From the NCBI RefSeq assembly GCF_029428875.1, contig NZ_JAJSOO010000001.1, positions 6,730,501-6,794,500 on the forward strand: a stretch of DNA of 64,000 nucleotides. Direction: 5' to 3'. A model generated the notes under the pieces. It saw only the letters and a program-made list of their open reading frames with translations. It was not told the DNA's origin and searched no databases. Of the stretch, positions 9,355 through 18,042 are shown piece after piece. This stretch comes from Streptomyces sp. JH34. GTDB lineage: Bacteria > Actinomycetota > Actinomycetes > Streptomycetales > Streptomycetaceae. Both the position numbers and the translations under genes were made by a program. The stretch's first letter is position 1, and every line of letters begins with the position of its first letter.

Positions 9355-9846
9355 TCAGTACCCCCGGCTCTGGTACGGCCGGTTGTACTGGTCCTCGTAC
9401 GGCGACTGCACGGGAGCGGGCGCGGGCCGGGGCGACGCGGGACGCATCGCCTCGTAACCGGTGCCGGGTCGCTGGGGCTGCTGCGGCTGCTGGTAGCCGC
9501 GGGGCGCCGACGGCTGCTGCGGGATGTACGGCGCCGGGGCGTGCTGCAGCTGTGCGGGCTGCATCATCGGCGACTGCTGCATCCCGGCGCTCTGGTACTG
9601 CGGCTGCGCCGACTGCTGCGGGTAGCCGTAGGACCCGGTCTGCTGCGACGGGGCCGCGGGCAGGGCGGGCAGCGCCGACGGCAGGGCCGGCAGGTAACTG
9701 TTCCCGGTGTCGTAGGCGGCCGGGACCCGGATCGGCGCGATCTGCGGGGTCCCCCGCTCGGCTACCAGGGAGTCGTATATCGGGGTGTCGGGGAACGACG
9801 GCGCGGCGTAGTAGCCGCTGCCGTAGGTGGAGCGGGGGGAGGTCAT
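9355..9846 (-). CDS. Pro/Gln/Tyr-rich hypothetical protein
   Basis: A 163-residue, low-complexity protein. The first 60 residues are the most ordered (STYGSGYYAAPSFPDTPIYDSLVAERGTPQIAPIRVP); the rest is rich in proline, glutamine and tyrosine (QQSPMMQPAQLQHAP, PQQPQRPG). I believe it belongs to a small Streptomyces-conserved DUF family (possibly DUF6643), but this rests on memory. There is no transmembrane segment or signal peptide, and it is probably intrinsically disordered. Interlocking palindromes lie about 30 bp upstream of its start, suggesting specific regulation. Confidence 0.7.
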   Translation of the reverse strand: MTSPRSTYGSGYYAAPSFPDTPIYDSLVAERGTPQIAPIRVPAAYDTGNSYLPALPSALPALPAAPSQQTGSYGYPQQSAQPQYQSAGMQQSPMMQPAQLQHAPAPYIPQQPSAPRGYQQPQQPQRPGTGYEAMRPASPRPAPAPVQSPYEDQYNRPYQSRGY

Positions 9847-10242
9847 GACACATAAGTTAAGCCCACGATGTGCTGGTTGGGGAGCCCCAATCTTGGGGTT
9901 ATCCGGTTTACGCTGCTTTTGTCGGTCCGACCTGCCTGGACATGCGTGAGGCCTCTGTTGACACAGGGGGCTCCTCCTGGGCGGATCCTGATCCTCCGTC
10001 GACGGGCTCCCGCCGCCGATGCCGGTACGCGGCCGGCGTGGACCGTGTTTCCGGGGAGCGCGGGGGTGCTCGGCGGAACGGGCCGGAACCGGACCGCGCC
10101 GTGATCGTGTGAAGGGGGAGTCGCGGGGAGGATGCGGGCGGACCGTCGGCGACGCTCCCCGCGGGGCCGTGGGCCCCGGCGGTCCCGGGGATTAGGTTGG
10201 CGGCAGGCTTTCCAGCCGGCCGGACGCGTGATGGGGGCGAGC
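9847..10242. other. Divergent intergenic region, 396 bp
   Basis: The region separates the minus-strand Q/P-rich gene from the plus-strand TerD gene. The left end holds interlocking palindromes (separate entry) and a TTAACTTATG segment immediately before the minus-strand start. The rest is GC-rich and shows no convincing gene; open frames here have no codon bias of their own. An ATG at 10231 in the TerD frame is rejected as its start. Confidence 0.5.
9877..9898. promoter_or_regulatory. Interlocking TTGGGG/CCCCAA palindromes
   Basis: Three alternating hexamers, TTGGGG, CCCCAA and TTGGGG, are each separated by 2 bp, forming two perfect 6-2-6 inverted repeats that share the middle arm. The element sits 31-52 bp upstream of the Q/P-rich gene start, where a repressor or activator would overlap the promoter. 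The binding protein is unknown. Confidence 0.45.
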
Positions 10243-11502
10243 ATGACGATGCAAAAGGGAACCAACGTCGGGGTGCCGGCTGAGGCCGTGCGGGTCGAAC
10301 TGGGCTGGCACACCTCACCCGGGACCCCCGACGTGGACGCCTCGGCGCTCCTCCTCGTGGCGGGAAGGGTGCGCAGCGACGCGGACTTCGTCTTCTACAA
10401 CCAGCCGTCGCACGGATCCGGCGCGGTGCGCCACGAGGGCAAGCGGACGGCCGGGGGAGCCGTCACGGACACCCTCGCGGTCGACCTCGCGCGGATCGAG
10501 CCGGCGATCGACCGCGTCGTGATCGCGGCCTCGGCGGACGGCGGCACCTTCGGACGGGTGGCAGGCCTCTACGTGAGGATCGTGGACCGGGCGAACGGCT
10601 CCGAGCTCGCGCGCTTCGACACGGCCGACGCGACCGTCGAGACCGCCTTCATCCTCGGCGAGCTCTACCTGCGCCAGGGCGCCTGGAAGTTCAGGGCCGT
10701 GGGGCAGGGGTACGACACCGGACTGGAGGGTCTCGCGACGGACTTCGGGATCTCCGTCGACGAGCCCCAGCAGGCGCCGCCACCCCGGCCGGCACGGATG
10801 GCTCCCCAGCCCCCCGCCCGCCCGGCCCCCTCGCCCCCACCCGCGCCCCCGGTCGTACAGGCCGTGAGACTGACCAAGGTCACGCTGACGAAGGACGCCC
10901 CTTCGGTGTCGCTGTCGAAACAGGGCGGCACGTCCGGAGCGCTGCGCGTCAATCTCAACTGGGAGGTGCGCAAGCAGTTCAAGGGCTGGGGCGCGAAGCT
11001 CGGCAGGGCCGTCGCCGTCCACGCCGACCTGGACCTCGACCTCTGCGCCCTGTACGAACTCACCGACGGGCGCAAGGGGGTCGTCCAGGCGCTCGGGAAC
11101 GCCTTCGGCTCCCTCCGGCAGCCGCCCTACATCCACCTCGACGGGGACGACCGCACCGGTGCGGTCTCCACGGGCGAGAACCTCACGCTCAACCTCGACC
11201 ACAAGGACCAGCTCCGCCGCGTCCTGATCTTCGTCACCATCTACGAGGGCGCCCGGAGCTTCGCCGATCTGCACGCCACGGTCACCCTGCAGCCGCAGAA
11301 CGGCGCGGCGATCGACTTCTCCCTCGACGAGTGCACCGTGCCGTCCACCGTCTGCGCGCTCGCACTGATCACCAGTGACGGGCGGGACCTCACCGTGCAG
11401 CGCGAGGCCCGCTATCTCGTCCCGCAGCGAGGGGTGAGCCCCCAGCGGACCATCGACGCGGCCTACGGCTGGGGCATGAACTGGACCCCCGGGCGCAAAT
11501 GA
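10243..11502 (+). CDS. TerD-family (tellurium resistance/stress) protein with C-terminal extension
   Basis: The N-terminal 165 residues are a TerD domain: MTMQKGTNVGVPA start, LGWHTSP, DVDASALLLVAGRVRSDADFVFYNQ, and ELYLRQGAWKFRAVGQGYDTGLEGLATDFGI, which contain the calcium-binding acidic positions of the family. A Pro-rich linker (about 170-200) leads to a second domain with KVTLTKDAPSVSLSK and a DLDLCALYELTDGRKGVVQALG segment resembling the TerD-related domains of larger ter proteins. The ATG at 10243 follows GGGGGCGAG. TerD proteins are linked to metal and envelope stress in actinobacteria; no other ter gene is in the window. Confidence 0.88.
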   Translation: MTMQKGTNVGVPAEAVRVELGWHTSPGTPDVDASALLLVAGRVRSDADFVFYNQPSHGSGAVRHEGKRTAGGAVTDTLAVDLARIEPAIDRVVIAASADGGTFGRVAGLYVRIVDRANGSELARFDTADATVETAFILGELYLRQGAWKFRAVGQGYDTGLEGLATDFGISVDEPQQAPPPRPARMAPQPPARPAPSPPPAPPVVQAVRLTKVTLTKDAPSVSLSKQGGTSGALRVNLNWEVRKQFKGWGAKLGRAVAVHADLDLDLCALYELTDGRKGVVQALGNAFGSLRQPPYIHLDGDDRTGAVSTGENLTLNLDHKDQLRRVLIFVTIYEGARSFADLHATVTLQPQNGAAIDFSLDECTVPSTVCALALITSDGRDLTVQREARYLVPQRGVSPQRTIDAAYGWGMNWTPGRK

Positions 11503-11535
11503 TCCCCGGGCCCGCCGCCGCACCGGCGGCCGGGC

Positions 11536-12717
11536 TCACGATTCCGGTGCGGCCTCGGGACGGGAGTACGTACGCCCCTTCCAGGCCGCGCCGAGCCCCC
11601 GGTGGTGCCGCACGGCGGAATCCACCGTCATCAGGAGGTACAGGACGGCGGTGAAGGGCAGCAGCGGCGCAAGCCACAGCGACTGCCGGTAGTACCTGAG
11701 CATGGGCACGTAGGTCCCCGCCATCACCGTCCAGGCCGCCCCGCCCGCCACCGCGGCCACCGGATCACCCGTCAGCAGCCCGGCGCCCAACGTGACGGGC
11801 GGCGCGACATAGACCAGCCCCAGACCGAGGACCGTGCCGACCAGAAGCACCGGACTGTGCCGCAGCTGCGCGTACGCACTGCGCGCGACCATCTCCCACA
11901 GGTCGGCCAGCCGCGGATAGGGCCGCACGCTGTCGACCCGGTCGGCGAGACCCAGCCAGATACGGCCGCCGCCGCGCCGGACCGCACGCGCCAGCGACAC
12001 GTCGTCGATCACCGCCTGACGGATGGACTCCGGGACACGCGCCCGCTCGGCGGCCGCGGCACGAAGCAGGACGCAGCCGCCCGCCGCCGCGGCGGTCCGC
12101 GACCCCCTCGCGTTCACCCGGCGGAACGGGTACAGCTGGCCGAAGAAGTAGACGAAGGCGGGCACGACCAGCCGCTCCCAGGTACTCGTCACCCGCAGCC
12201 TCGCCATCTGGGAGACCAGGTCGAAGCCGTCCGCGCCCTCGGCGCCCGCCGCGGCGACGAGCTCCCGCAGGCTGTCCGGCTCGTGAGCGATGTCGGCGTC
12301 CGTCAGGAGCAGGAACTCAGGCTTCCGCAGCCGGGCCAGGGCCATTCCGTGCCGCAGCGCCCAGAGCTTTCCCGTCCACCCCGGCTCCGGTTCACCGGGC
12401 GTCACCACGGTCAGCGGCAGCCCTCCGCACCGCTCGGACAGCGCACGGGCGAGGTCCCCCGTGCCGTCGCCGCTGCAGTCGTCGACGAGGAAGATCTCCG
12501 CGTCTCCCGGATAGTCCTGGGCCAGCAGCGACGGCAGGCTCACCGGCAGCACCTCCGCCTCGTCCCTCGCGGGGACGACCACCGCCACCGAGGGCCAGCG
12601 CTCCGGATCCCCGCGCCGGGGAAGCCGCTGGTCCGTCCGCCAGAAGAACCCCTGGCCCAGCAGCAGCCACACCCACACGACCAGCGAACCAACGGCGATC
12701 CAGGCAACGGCGCTCAT
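11536..12717 (-). CDS. Glycosyltransferase family 2, HpnB-like (hopene-associated)
   Basis: A membrane-anchored GT2 enzyme: an N-terminal helix (VAWIAVGSLVVWVWLLLG), then VAVVVPARDEAEVLP, EIFLVDDCSGDGTGDLA, TDADIAHEPDSLRELV (the metal-binding D-A-D) and IRQAVIDDVSLARAVRRGGGRIWLG. The C-terminal third contains three or four hydrophobic helices. The WTGKLWALRHGM motif and the overall layout match the hopene-associated HpnB family. No squalene-hopene cyclase gene is within the window, so its role in hopanoid modification is inference. Confidence 0.85.
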   Translation of the reverse strand: MSAVAWIAVGSLVVWVWLLLGQGFFWRTDQRLPRRGDPERWPSVAVVVPARDEAEVLPVSLPSLLAQDYPGDAEIFLVDDCSGDGTGDLARALSERCGGLPLTVVTPGEPEPGWTGKLWALRHGMALARLRKPEFLLLTDADIAHEPDSLRELVAAAGAEGADGFDLVSQMARLRVTSTWERLVVPAFVYFFGQLYPFRRVNARGSRTAAAAGGCVLLRAAAAERARVPESIRQAVIDDVSLARAVRRGGGRIWLGLADRVDSVRPYPRLADLWEMVARSAYAQLRHSPVLLVGTVLGLGLVYVAPPVTLGAGLLTGDPVAAVAGGAAWTVMAGTYVPMLRYYRQSLWLAPLLPFTAVLYLLMTVDSAVRHHRGLGAAWKGRTYSRPEAAPES

Positions 12718-12775
12718 CCGTCGAAGTGTGCCCCACTCCGGCGGTGCCGCAAGGGCTGTCGACTATGGTGACCGG

Positions 12776-13567
12776 GTGAAGATCGCACTCATGGACTCGG
12801 GAATCGGCCTGCTCGCGGCAGCGGCCGCGGTACGCCGACTGCGGCCGGACGCCGATCTGGTGCTGTCCTCGGACCCCGGTTCGATGCCCTGGGGGCCGCG
12901 TACCCCCGAGGACGTGACCCGGCGTGCGCTCGCCGTGGCACAGGCCGCCGCCGCCCACCGGCCGGACGCCCTGATCGTGGCCTGCAACACCGCCTCCGTC
13001 CACGCCCTGCCCACTCTGCGGGCCGAACTGGAACCCGCCCTCCCTGTCATCGGCACGGTGCCCGCGATCAAGCCGGCCGCCGCGGGCGGGGGCCCCTTCG
13101 CCATCTGGGCGACGCCGGCGACCACCGGAAGCCCCTACCAGCGCGGGCTGATCAACGACTTCGCGCGGGCCGTGGACGTGACCGAAGTGCCCTGCCCGGG
13201 TCTCGCCGACGCCGTCGAGCACGCCGACGAGACGGCGATCGACCGAGCGGTGGCCGCAGCCGCGGCACTCACCCCGTCGCACGTCACGGACGTCGTCCTC
13301 GGCTGCACCCACTACGAACTCGTGGCCGAACGCATTCGCGCCGCCGTCGAGCGCGACCGGGCCGGACGGCCGCCGCTCGTCCTGCACGGCTCCGCCGACG
13401 CGGTCGCCGCGCAGGCGCTGCGCCGTGTCGGAGCGGTTCCCGCTCCGTCGGCCGAACCGACCGGCACCCTCACGGTCCTCCTCGCGGGGCATGTCGCCGG
13501 GCTCCCCGTACCCGCTCTGGCCTACGCCGAGGGACTGCTGCTCGGGGCCGTCAGCCCCGCGCTCTGA
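12776..13567 (+). CDS. Glutamate racemase-like protein (Asp/Glu racemase family)
   Basis: The protein carries the racemase signature DSGIGLL at the N-terminus and the two catalytic cysteine motifs ACNTAS and GCTHYE of MurI-type racemases, at the usual separation. With 263 residues it has normal length. The GTG at 12776 immediately precedes KIALMDSGIG, the typical start, so a longer reading from 12728 is rejected. It could supply D-glutamate for peptidoglycan, but the sequence is divergent (for example SSDPGSMPWGPRTPEDV in place of the usual YVGD) and it may be a second, specialised copy. Confidence 0.82.
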   Translation: MKIALMDSGIGLLAAAAAVRRLRPDADLVLSSDPGSMPWGPRTPEDVTRRALAVAQAAAAHRPDALIVACNTASVHALPTLRAELEPALPVIGTVPAIKPAAAGGGPFAIWATPATTGSPYQRGLINDFARAVDVTEVPCPGLADAVEHADETAIDRAVAAAAALTPSHVTDVVLGCTHYELVAERIRAAVERDRAGRPPLVLHGSADAVAAQALRRVGAVPAPSAEPTGTLTVLLAGHVAGLPVPALAYAEGLLLGAVSPAL

Positions 13568-13637
13568 CTCCGTGCGCACACCTGGCCGGGCCGCGCACCC
13601 CGTCCCCGCGTCGCGGAACGTGGGTACGCTGCTGGGC

Positions 13638-14201
13638 ATGACGGACCACCCCCGTAACGCGCGGCACGGTTCGAGCCAGGCCCCGAGCACGGTCTGGACG
13701 GGACGGGCCACCAACCGCTTCCAGTGGCTGCTCGCGGCCGTGGGGGCGGCGTTCCTGGCACTCGGCATCGAACTGGCCGTCGACTCGGCGTGGGGTGGCG
13801 GATTCGCCCCCCTGCTCATGTCCGTCATCGGCTGTGTAGCCGCCGGACTCCTGATCCTCTTCGGGACGCTCGCCTTCGTGCACGTGGCCGTCAAGGTCGA
13901 CGGGGACGCCCTCGAGGTGCGCTGCGGTCACGCCGGACTCCCCAGGCGCCGGATCCTGCTCACCCATGTGGTGGGCGCGGAGTTCGCCCCCAGGGTCACC
14001 CCGCGCCAGTGGGGAGGCTGGGGCTACCGCTGGCGGCCCGAGAAGGGCACGGCCGTCGTCGTGCGCCGCGGGGAGGCACTGGTGCTCCGGCTGGGGGACG
14101 GCAGGACCTTCACCGTCACGGTGGACGACGCGGAGGCAGCCGTGCGCTTCATCCGCGACCGCCTGCACCTCGCGGCCACGGGTAAGACCCCGGCCCCCTG
14201 A
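13638..14201 (+). CDS. Small membrane protein, two TM segments, PH-like tail
   Basis: A 187-residue protein with two hydrophobic segments (about 30-52, LLAAVGAAFLALGIELAV, and 58-82, LLMSVIGCVAAGLLILFGTLAFV). A cytoplasmic beta-rich tail follows (VKVDGDALEVRCGHAGLPRRRILLTHVVGAEF ... GTAVVVRRGEALVLRLGDGRTFTVTVDDAEAAVRFI), whose pattern resembles bacterial PH domains that end in an amphipathic helix. Function unknown. It lies 70 bp after the racemase gene and 56 bp before lnt. Confidence 0.75.
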   Translation: MTDHPRNARHGSSQAPSTVWTGRATNRFQWLLAAVGAAFLALGIELAVDSAWGGGFAPLLMSVIGCVAAGLLILFGTLAFVHVAVKVDGDALEVRCGHAGLPRRRILLTHVVGAEFAPRVTPRQWGGWGYRWRPEKGTAVVVRRGEALVLRLGDGRTFTVTVDDAEAAVRFIRDRLHLAATGKTPAP

Positions 14202-14257
14202 GACGGCGGGCCGGAGCGGCTGCCGGCCCCACAGCGGCCCACCGTAGAATCCGGCAG

Positions 14258-15889
14258 GTGAGCGCCACCGTCACCACCGTCGAACCGCCGCCCGCCCCCG
14301 CGCCCCGCAGCAGGAAGCTGTGGCCGCGGCTCGCCCGGCCGGCCGCAGCCGTGCTGTCCGGTGCGCTGCTCTACGCGAGCTTCCCGCCCCGGCCCCTGTG
14401 GTGGCTGGTGCTGCCGGGCTTCGCACTGCTGGGCTGGGTCCTCTCCGCGCGTAGGCTGCGCGCGGCACTGGGCCTGGGTCTCCTCGCGGGCCTCGGCTTC
14501 ATGCTGCCGCTGCTCCACTGGACGGGGGAGGAGGTCGGCCCCGTCCCGTGGCTCGCGCTCGCCCTCGCCGAAGCGGTGTTCATCGCCGTCGGCTGCGTCG
14601 GCGTCGCCGCTGTCTCCCGTCTCCCGTACTGGCCGGTCTGGGCGGCTGCCGTCTGGACCCTCGACGAGGCAGTGCGTGCCCGCGTTCCCTTCGGTGGGTT
14701 CCCCTGGGGCAAGATCGCCTTCGGCCAGGCCGACAGCGCGTTCCTCCCGCTCGCCGCACTCGGCGGCACCCCGCTGCTCTCCTTCGCCGTCGTGCTGTGC
14801 GGCTTCGGGCTCCTGGAGGCGGTCCGGCAGGTCCGCCGCCACCGTGCCACGGGCGTGGTGCCGCGCTCCGCCGTCGTTGCCGCCGCCGTCACGGTGGCCG
14901 CGCCGGTCGCCGCGGCACTGGCGGCCCTCCCGCTCGTGGACGACTCGCCCGAGGACGGCACCGCCACGGTCGCCGCCGTCCAGGGCAACGTGCCGCGCCT
15001 GGGACTCGACTTCAACTCCCAGCGCCGGGCCGTCCTGGACAACCACGCGAACCGGACCGAGCAGCTCGCCCGGGACGTGAAGGCGGGGAAGGTGCCCCAG
15101 CCCGACTTCGTCCTGTGGCCGGAGAACTCCTCGGACCTCGACCCGTACCGCAACGCCGACGCCCGCGAGGCCATCGACCGGGCCGTGCGGGCCATCGGCG
15201 CCCCCACCGTCATCGGCGCCGTCCTCACCCCCGACACCGGGCCCCTGCGCAACACGCTGATCGAGTGGGACCCGAAGAGCGGCCCCGTGGACACGTACGA
15301 CAAGAGGCACATCCAGCCGTTCGGCGAGTACATGCCGATGCGGTCCGTCGCACGCGTCTTCAGCAAGGACGTCGACCGCGTGCAGCGGGACTTCGGCCCG
15401 GGCGGCAAGGTCGGCGTGTTCGACCTCGCGGGCACCAAGGTCGGGCTCGTGACCTGCTACGAAGCCGCCTTCGACGACGCCGTGCGCGACACCGTCAAGG
15501 ACGGCGGACAGCTGATCGCCGTACCGAGCAACAACGCGACCTTCGGACGCAGCGAGATGACCTATCAGCAGCTCGCCATGAGCCAGGTGCGGGCCGTCGA
15601 GCACGGCCGGTCCGTCGTCGTGCCCGTCACCAGCGGCGTCAGCGCGGTGATCCGGCCGGACGGCACGATCGTGGAGAAGACGAAGATGTTCACCGCTGAC
15701 GCGCTGGTCGACGAGGTGCCCCTGCGGTCCTCGCTCACGCCCGCGACCCGGATGGGGGCTCTGCCGGAAGGCGTTCTGGTGCTGCTCGCCCTGGGCGGAC
15801 TCGGCTGGGCCACGGCCCTGTCGGTGCGCACGCGGAAGGCGCGGAAGGCCGTGGAGGCCGCTCCCGGGGACGTGCCGGCCGCGGCGTAG
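14258..15889 (+). CDS. lnt: Apolipoprotein N-acyltransferase
   Basis: Lnt adds the third acyl chain to the N-terminal cysteine of lipoproteins at the outer face of the membrane. Residues 1-215 contain six or so hydrophobic helices, followed by a nitrilase-like domain and a C-terminal anchoring helix (LVLLALGGLGWATAL). The catalytic triad is visible: E289 in WPENSS, K349 in DKRHIQPFGEY and C400 in TCYEAAF, with spacings close to the E. coli triad. The gene starts at GTG and may form an operon with the Nudix gene 9 bp downstream. Streptomyces often carry two lnt paralogues; which one this is cannot be told. Confidence 0.93.
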   Translation: MSATVTTVEPPPAPAPRSRKLWPRLARPAAAVLSGALLYASFPPRPLWWLVLPGFALLGWVLSARRLRAALGLGLLAGLGFMLPLLHWTGEEVGPVPWLALALAEAVFIAVGCVGVAAVSRLPYWPVWAAAVWTLDEAVRARVPFGGFPWGKIAFGQADSAFLPLAALGGTPLLSFAVVLCGFGLLEAVRQVRRHRATGVVPRSAVVAAAVTVAAPVAAALAALPLVDDSPEDGTATVAAVQGNVPRLGLDFNSQRRAVLDNHANRTEQLARDVKAGKVPQPDFVLWPENSSDLDPYRNADAREAIDRAVRAIGAPTVIGAVLTPDTGPLRNTLIEWDPKSGPVDTYDKRHIQPFGEYMPMRSVARVFSKDVDRVQRDFGPGGKVGVFDLAGTKVGLVTCYEAAFDDAVRDTVKDGGQLIAVPSNNATFGRSEMTYQQLAMSQVRAVEHGRSVVVPVTSGVSAVIRPDGTIVEKTKMFTADALVDEVPLRSSLTPATRMGALPEGVLVLLALGGLGWATALSVRTRKARKAVEAAPGDVPAAA

Positions 15890-15898
15890 GCTCCTCGC

Positions 15899-16378
15899 AT
15901 GGGTACACCGGACTTCATCCGTGACATCAGGGCCACCGCCGGCCACCAGCTGCTCCTGCTGCCGGGAGTCACCGCGGTCGTCTTCGACGACGGGGGAAGG
16001 GTCCTGCTCGGCCGCCGGTCGGACACCGGCAAGTGGTCGGTCGTCGGCGGCATCGGTGAGCCGGGCGAGGAGCCGGCGGCGACCGCGGAGCGCGAGGTGT
16101 ACGAGGAGACGGCGGTGCGCTGCGTCGCCGAGCGGGTCGTGCTCACGCAGGCGCTGAAGCCGGTGCAGTACGCCAACGGTGACCGCTGCCAGTACGTCGA
16201 CATCACGTTCCGCTGCCGGGCCGTCGGCGGCGAGGCCCGGGTGAACGACGACGAGTCGCTGGAAGTGGCCTGGTTCGACGTCGACGCCCTACCGCCGCTG
16301 AGCGAGTTCTCGCTCTTCCGGATCAAGCAGTCCCTCACCGACGGTCCCACCTGGTTCGCACGCACGCCGGACGCCTGA
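15899..16378 (+). CDS. Nudix hydrolase
   Basis: A 159-residue protein with a complete Nudix box, GGIGEPGEEPAATAERE followed by VYEETAVRC, which binds the catalytic magnesium. The substrate is a nucleoside diphosphate linked to another moiety; the sequence does not specify which. It starts 9 bp after lnt and is probably co-transcribed with it. Residues such as VVGGIGEPGEEP and RCQYVDITFRCRA resemble general ADP-ribose or 8-oxo-nucleotide-type enzymes. Confidence 0.88.
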   Translation: MGTPDFIRDIRATAGHQLLLLPGVTAVVFDDGGRVLLGRRSDTGKWSVVGGIGEPGEEPAATAEREVYEETAVRCVAERVVLTQALKPVQYANGDRCQYVDITFRCRAVGGEARVNDDESLEVAWFDVDALPPLSEFSLFRIKQSLTDGPTWFARTPDA

Positions 16379-16433
16379 CGGGCCCGGCTCCCCCGGAACG
16401 CGGTGGAGGCGGGCCCTTCGGGGCGGCGTCGGT

Positions 16434-17822
16434 TCAGACGCTCCGGGCGTCGGCGGGCGGTGTCGCGGTATCCATGGCCTGCCTCCCGGCCTCCGGCTCG
16501 ATCTCCGTGAGGTCCCGGCTCCTGGTCTCCTTCGCGCAGACGATCGCCAGCACGGTGAGCAGCGAGGCGGCGATGACGTACAGCGAGATCGGCGTCGAGC
16601 TGCCGAAGTCGGCGAGGAGCGCGGTCGCGATCAGGGGAGCCGGGGCGCCCGCGGCGACCGATGAGAACTGGGCGCCGATGGACGCGCCCGAGTAGCGCAT
16701 CCTGGTCGCGAACATCTCCGCGAAGAAGGCCGCCTGCGGTGCGTACATGGCACCGTGGAAGACCAGTCCGACCGTGACGGCGAGCAGCAGGCTCCCGAAG
16801 CTCCTGCCGTCGATCAGCGCGAAGAACGGGAACATCCACAGCGCCACACCGATGGCACCGACCAGATAGACGGGCCTGCGCCCCACCCGGTCGGACAACG
16901 CCCCCCACAGCGGGATCACGGCGAAGTGCACGGCGGACGCGACGAGTACGGCGTTGAGAGCCGTCTGCTTGCTCAGCTCCGCGGAGGTCGTGGCGTACAC
17001 GAGGATGAACGCGGTGATCACGTAGTAGCTGATGTTCTCGGCCATCCGGGCACCCATGGCGATCAGCACGTCGCGCCAGTGATGCCGCAGGACGGCGACC
17101 AGGGGCATCTTCTCCGCCGGCGCGGCGGCCGCCTTGCGCTCTTCGGCCTGGGCCAGTGCCGCCTTGAAGACAGGCGATTCATCGACAGAGAGACGAATCC
17201 ACAGCCCGAGGATCACGAGCACGCCCGAGAGGAGGAAGGGAATCCGCCACCCCCATGACTCGAAGGCGGACTCGGACAGGAGCGCGGTGAGGGCGGAGAG
17301 CACCGCTGTGGCGAGCAACTGCCCGGCGGGCGCCCCCGTCTGGGGCCACGACGCCCAGAACCCGCGCCGTTTCGCGTCGCCGTGTTCGGACACGAGCAGC
17401 ACGGCACCGCCCCACTCGCCGCCGAGGGCGAACCCCTGCACCAGGCGGAGGACGGTGAGCAGGACGGGTGCGGCGGAACCGATGGTGGCGTGCGTCGGGA
17501 GGAGCCCGATGGCGAAGGTCGCGCCTCCCATCATCAGCAGGCTGAGCACCAGGAGCTTCTTGCGTCCGAGCCGGTCCCCGTAGTGACCGAACACCAGGGC
17601 CCCGACGGGGCGTGCGGCGAAGCCCACGGCGTAGGTGAGGAAGGAAAGGAGGGTGCCGACGAGCGGGTCGGACTCGGGGAAGAAGAGCTTGTTGAAGACC
17701 AGCGCGGCAGCGGAGCCGTAGAGGAAGAAGTCGTACCACTCCACCGTGGTTCCGACGAGGCTCGCCGCGACGATGCGGCGAAGGTTGGACGGGGGTGGGG
17801 GAGCGGTTGCTGGGGCGGCCAT
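16434..17822 (-). CDS. MFS transporter of the metabolite:H+ symporter (MHS) family
   Basis: A 12-helix major facilitator beginning with TTVEWYDFFLYGSAAALVF, the characteristic first helix of MHS-family permeases, with loop motif GDRLGRKK between helices 2 and 3. The substrate in this family is usually a dicarboxylate, shikimate, proline or betaine and cannot be read here. The ATG at 17822 is preferred because GGAAG precedes it; an in-frame GTG at 17831 would add three residues. It stands downstream of the GH2 gene on the same strand, separated by 220 bp, and is not obviously part of that operon. Confidence 0.88.
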   Translation of the reverse strand: MAAPATAPPPPSNLRRIVAASLVGTTVEWYDFFLYGSAAALVFNKLFFPESDPLVGTLLSFLTYAVGFAARPVGALVFGHYGDRLGRKKLLVLSLLMMGGATFAIGLLPTHATIGSAAPVLLTVLRLVQGFALGGEWGGAVLLVSEHGDAKRRGFWASWPQTGAPAGQLLATAVLSALTALLSESAFESWGWRIPFLLSGVLVILGLWIRLSVDESPVFKAALAQAEERKAAAAPAEKMPLVAVLRHHWRDVLIAMGARMAENISYYVITAFILVYATTSAELSKQTALNAVLVASAVHFAVIPLWGALSDRVGRRPVYLVGAIGVALWMFPFFALIDGRSFGSLLLAVTVGLVFHGAMYAPQAAFFAEMFATRMRYSGASIGAQFSSVAAGAPAPLIATALLADFGSSTPISLYVIAASLLTVLAIVCAKETRSRDLTEIEPEAGRQAMDTATPPADARSV

Positions 17823-18042
17823 GGGTACCACTTCCGGACAGTTGGCGGGGACGTTTCCGTGTCGCCATACCGTAGGAAGGGGCAGGTCGGGGGCGTATGT
17901 GGCGGGACACCACAGTTCGGGGCGCCGGGGTGCGTGTCCCCACCATGGGGCGGCGCCGCGCGATGGACGTGCCCCCGCGGGAGGCGGTTCGGCGGGTCCA
18001 GGCCGCCCCGGCGGGTCCGGGGCGGCCTCCGTCAGGTGCTCG

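Noticed and set aside
10132..10242. Earlier start of the TerD gene, including ATG 10231
   Set aside because: The upstream codons read an Arg/Pro-rich sequence, and ATG 10243 has the GGGGGCGAG site and the family's usual MTMQKG start.
16379..16433. Hairpin between Nudix and MFS genes
   Set aside because: GC-rich inverted segments exist, but no clean stem comparable with the other terminators could be drawn.
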